From: CAYPTI01 sp964413525 [NCBI: uncultured bacterium]
Lineage (GTDB): Bacteria; T1Sed10-126
Reading direction: 5' to 3'
NCBI GenBank assembly: GCA_964413525.1
Contig: CAYPTI010000013.1
Span: forward strand, 7,903-22,212
Length of the DNA: 14,310 bases
The notes under the pieces were generated by a model, which saw only the letters and a program-made list of their open reading frames with translations, was not told where the DNA came from and did not search any database. The translations under genes and the position numbers were made by a program. Below are positions 13,220 through 14,310 of the stretch, piece after piece. Positions within the stretch are counted from its first letter, which is position 1. The number at the start of each line of letters is the position of its first letter.

Positions 13220-13714
13220 TCACTCGTCGGTTTCGTCCTCGAGTTCGTTGTTAAGTTCGTTGTTTTCAGCCATGACCTCGTCGTTTTCAGCCACGAGGAA
13301 CCCGGCGGCGAGCGAGCCGGCAGGCGCCACAGAAAACGCCGACAGGGTGTCTTCCACGTAGGAAGCGGTGTCAACCACCGGCGTCTCACCTCCCTGGTAA
13401 GCCGGCAGGGTAACCCCCAAAATGCCTACCGCGAGACCAATAGCAACCACCGCGGCCGCCAGTCGTCTCGGGACTCGCCGGGACGTTCCGGACCGGTTCG
13501 TCTTGACCTTCCGCAGAACCTCCCGGCTAAATCCCTCCGGCACCGGCGGCGTCTCCACCCCTTCCAGCAAACCAACGAGATCCCGGGTCGCCGTCACGTG
13601 ACGGCGGCAGTCGTCACACGACTGGAGGTGTTCCGCCATACGTGTCTCCAGGCGGGAAGAACACTCCCCGTCAACAAATGCGTGTAGTCGCTCTCGAAAC
13701 TCTTCACATTCCAT
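13220..13714 (-). CDS. Membrane anti-sigma factor with zf-HC2 zinc domain
   Basis: This 164-residue protein is likely to bind and inhibit the ECF sigma factor encoded just upstream. The N-terminal zinc anti-sigma domain has C3, H29, C33 and C36 in MECEEF and EHLQSCDDC, the classical C-Hx3Cx2C arrangement. A basic stretch (RRVPRR) precedes the single membrane helix (about 84-104), and about 60 residues follow outside. The periplasmic tail ends in a strongly acidic, Asn/Glu-rich stretch (141-164) built from short repeats. The ATG at 13714 has GGAGGGG seven bases upstream; an ATG at 13732 lies before that site and was not used. The gene follows the sigma gene by 65 bases and ends before a strong terminator, so the two form an operon. 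Release by regulated proteolysis is usual for this family but not shown here. Confidence 0.92.
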   Translation of the reverse strand: MECEEFRERLHAFVDGECSSRLETRMAEHLQSCDDCRRHVTATRDLVGLLEGVETPPVPEGFSREVLRKVKTNRSGTSRRVPRRLAAAVVAIGLAVGILGVTLPAYQGGETPVVDTASYVEDTLSAFSVAPAGSLAAGFLVAENDEVMAENNELNNELEDETDE

Positions 13715-13779
13715 CCGAATTCCCCTCCACATTAATAATAAACGGATTCAGCCCCGAAAACCCCCGGACTTTTTTTGAT

Positions 13780-14310
13780 TCACAGATATGAATCCAGATC
13801 GCCGAGGATCTCCCGCAGATTTTCACGGGCGCGGCCCAGCAGTCCTTCCACGGCCTTTTCGGTCACCTCCATCACCTCGGCAATTTCGGCGTAACTCATT
13901 TCCTCGTTGTGCTGCAGATGAATGGCGAGACGCTGACGTTCCGGCAGTTCGCGCAGCGCGTCCCGGAGGCGCTGTTGAAGTTCGTCTTCTTCCAGGGCGT
14001 CGTCCGGGGACGGCTCCGTCCGCTGTCGGGCCTCCCGCGGATACTCCTCCAGGTTTCCCGGTCGGTGCTTTTCCAGCCAGTCGTAGCACAACCGGGTGAC
14101 CACCCGGTTCAGGTAGGTTGTAAATTGAGCGGTGGGCTCGTAGCGCGGGGCCGCCTCAAGGATCTTAACGAACGCGTCCTGAGCCAGCTCCTCGGCCCGG
14201 GCCGCGTCGTCGACCAACCAGTAGGCCGTCTTCCAGGCCGTCTGCTGGTGACGTTCAACCAGTTCTCCGAAGGCGTCCATGTCGCCGTCGGAGGCGGCCT
14301 GCATGAGGTC
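13780..14310 (-). CDS. ECF-family RNA polymerase sigma factor (5' end outside window)
   Basis: This sigma-70 family, extracytoplasmic-function sigma factor has regions 2 and 4 only. Counting from the first internal ATG (14304): region 2 has DAFGELVERHQ (10-20) and DDAARAEELAQDAFVKILEA (32-51); region 4 has LPERQRLAIHLQHNEEMSYA (120-139), IAEVMEVTEKAV and GRARENLRE, the helix-turn-helix that reads the -35 element. The frame stays open to the window edge, where the codons before that ATG read Asp-Leu. Family members usually have D-x-x-L-M-x-x-x-x-x-G-D here, so the true start lies outside. About 10-20 residues are missing. The downstream anti-sigma gene is its probable inhibitor. No self-promoter can be seen because the upstream region is outside the window. 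Confidence 0.95.
   Translation of the reverse strand, partial: DLMQAASDGDMDAFGELVERHQQTAWKTAYWLVDDAARAEELAQDAFVKILEAAPRYEPTAQFTTYLNRVVTRLCYDWLEKHRPGNLEEYPREARQRTEPSPDDALEEDELQQRLRDALRELPERQRLAIHLQHNEEMSYAEIAEVMEVTEKAVEGLLGRARENLREILGDLDSYL

Noticed and set aside
13166-13687. Plus-strand frames behind a perfect AAGGAGG (13158-13164) followed by ATG at 13173
   Set aside because: They run antisense through the clearly coding anti-sigma gene. The products are Ser/Arg-rich mirror translations with no recognisable domain. The ribosome-binding match is probably chance.

Overview
The window comes from a moderately GC-rich, Gram-negative aerobic bacterium whose lineage I cannot fix from sequence alone. 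It has an A-type haem-copper oxidase, Tat secretion, and an ECF sigma factor with a zinc-type anti-sigma factor. Non-ATG starts are common: GTG, TTG and probably CTG. Stop/start overlaps of the NTGA type recur.

Region 1 (about 1-8517, minus strand) is a tightly packed aa3-type cytochrome c oxidase locus. Reading 5' to 3' on the minus strand it holds ctaE (subunit III), ctaF (subunit IV), a 64-residue membrane protein with a CxxC motif, ctaC (subunit II, CuA), ctaD (subunit I), ctaA (haem A synthase), ctaB (haem O synthase), a 48-residue single-span membrane protein, a DUF420/CtaM-like membrane protein, a MobA-like nucleotidyltransferase and acetate kinase. After a gap of about 200 bases comes the start of a TatA gene that runs out of the window. 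The first nine genes supply the oxidase core, its haem and probably its assembly. The MobA-like and ackA genes follow closely and may be co-transcribed.

Region 2 (8518-8857) is a 340-base divergent intergenic space with weak promoter candidates on both strands.

Region 3 (8858-12401, plus strand) holds a TIGR01777-type SDR epimerase, then an ABC ATPase and a large ABC-2-like permease. The permease very likely starts at a CTG that overlaps the ATPase stop codon.

Region 4 (12469-14310, minus strand) holds an ECF sigma factor (5' end outside the window), its membrane anti-sigma factor with a C-H-C-C zinc site, a strong Rho-independent terminator, and a separately transcribed membrane-anchored helical protein of the Spy/CpxP/CnrX-like Metal_resist type. 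Together these look like an envelope or metal stress-sensing module.

The least-described parts are the two small membrane proteins in the oxidase operon, the hairpin over the ribosome-binding site of one of them, and the non-canonical starts. No CRISPR array, insertion sequence, tRNA or rRNA was seen.
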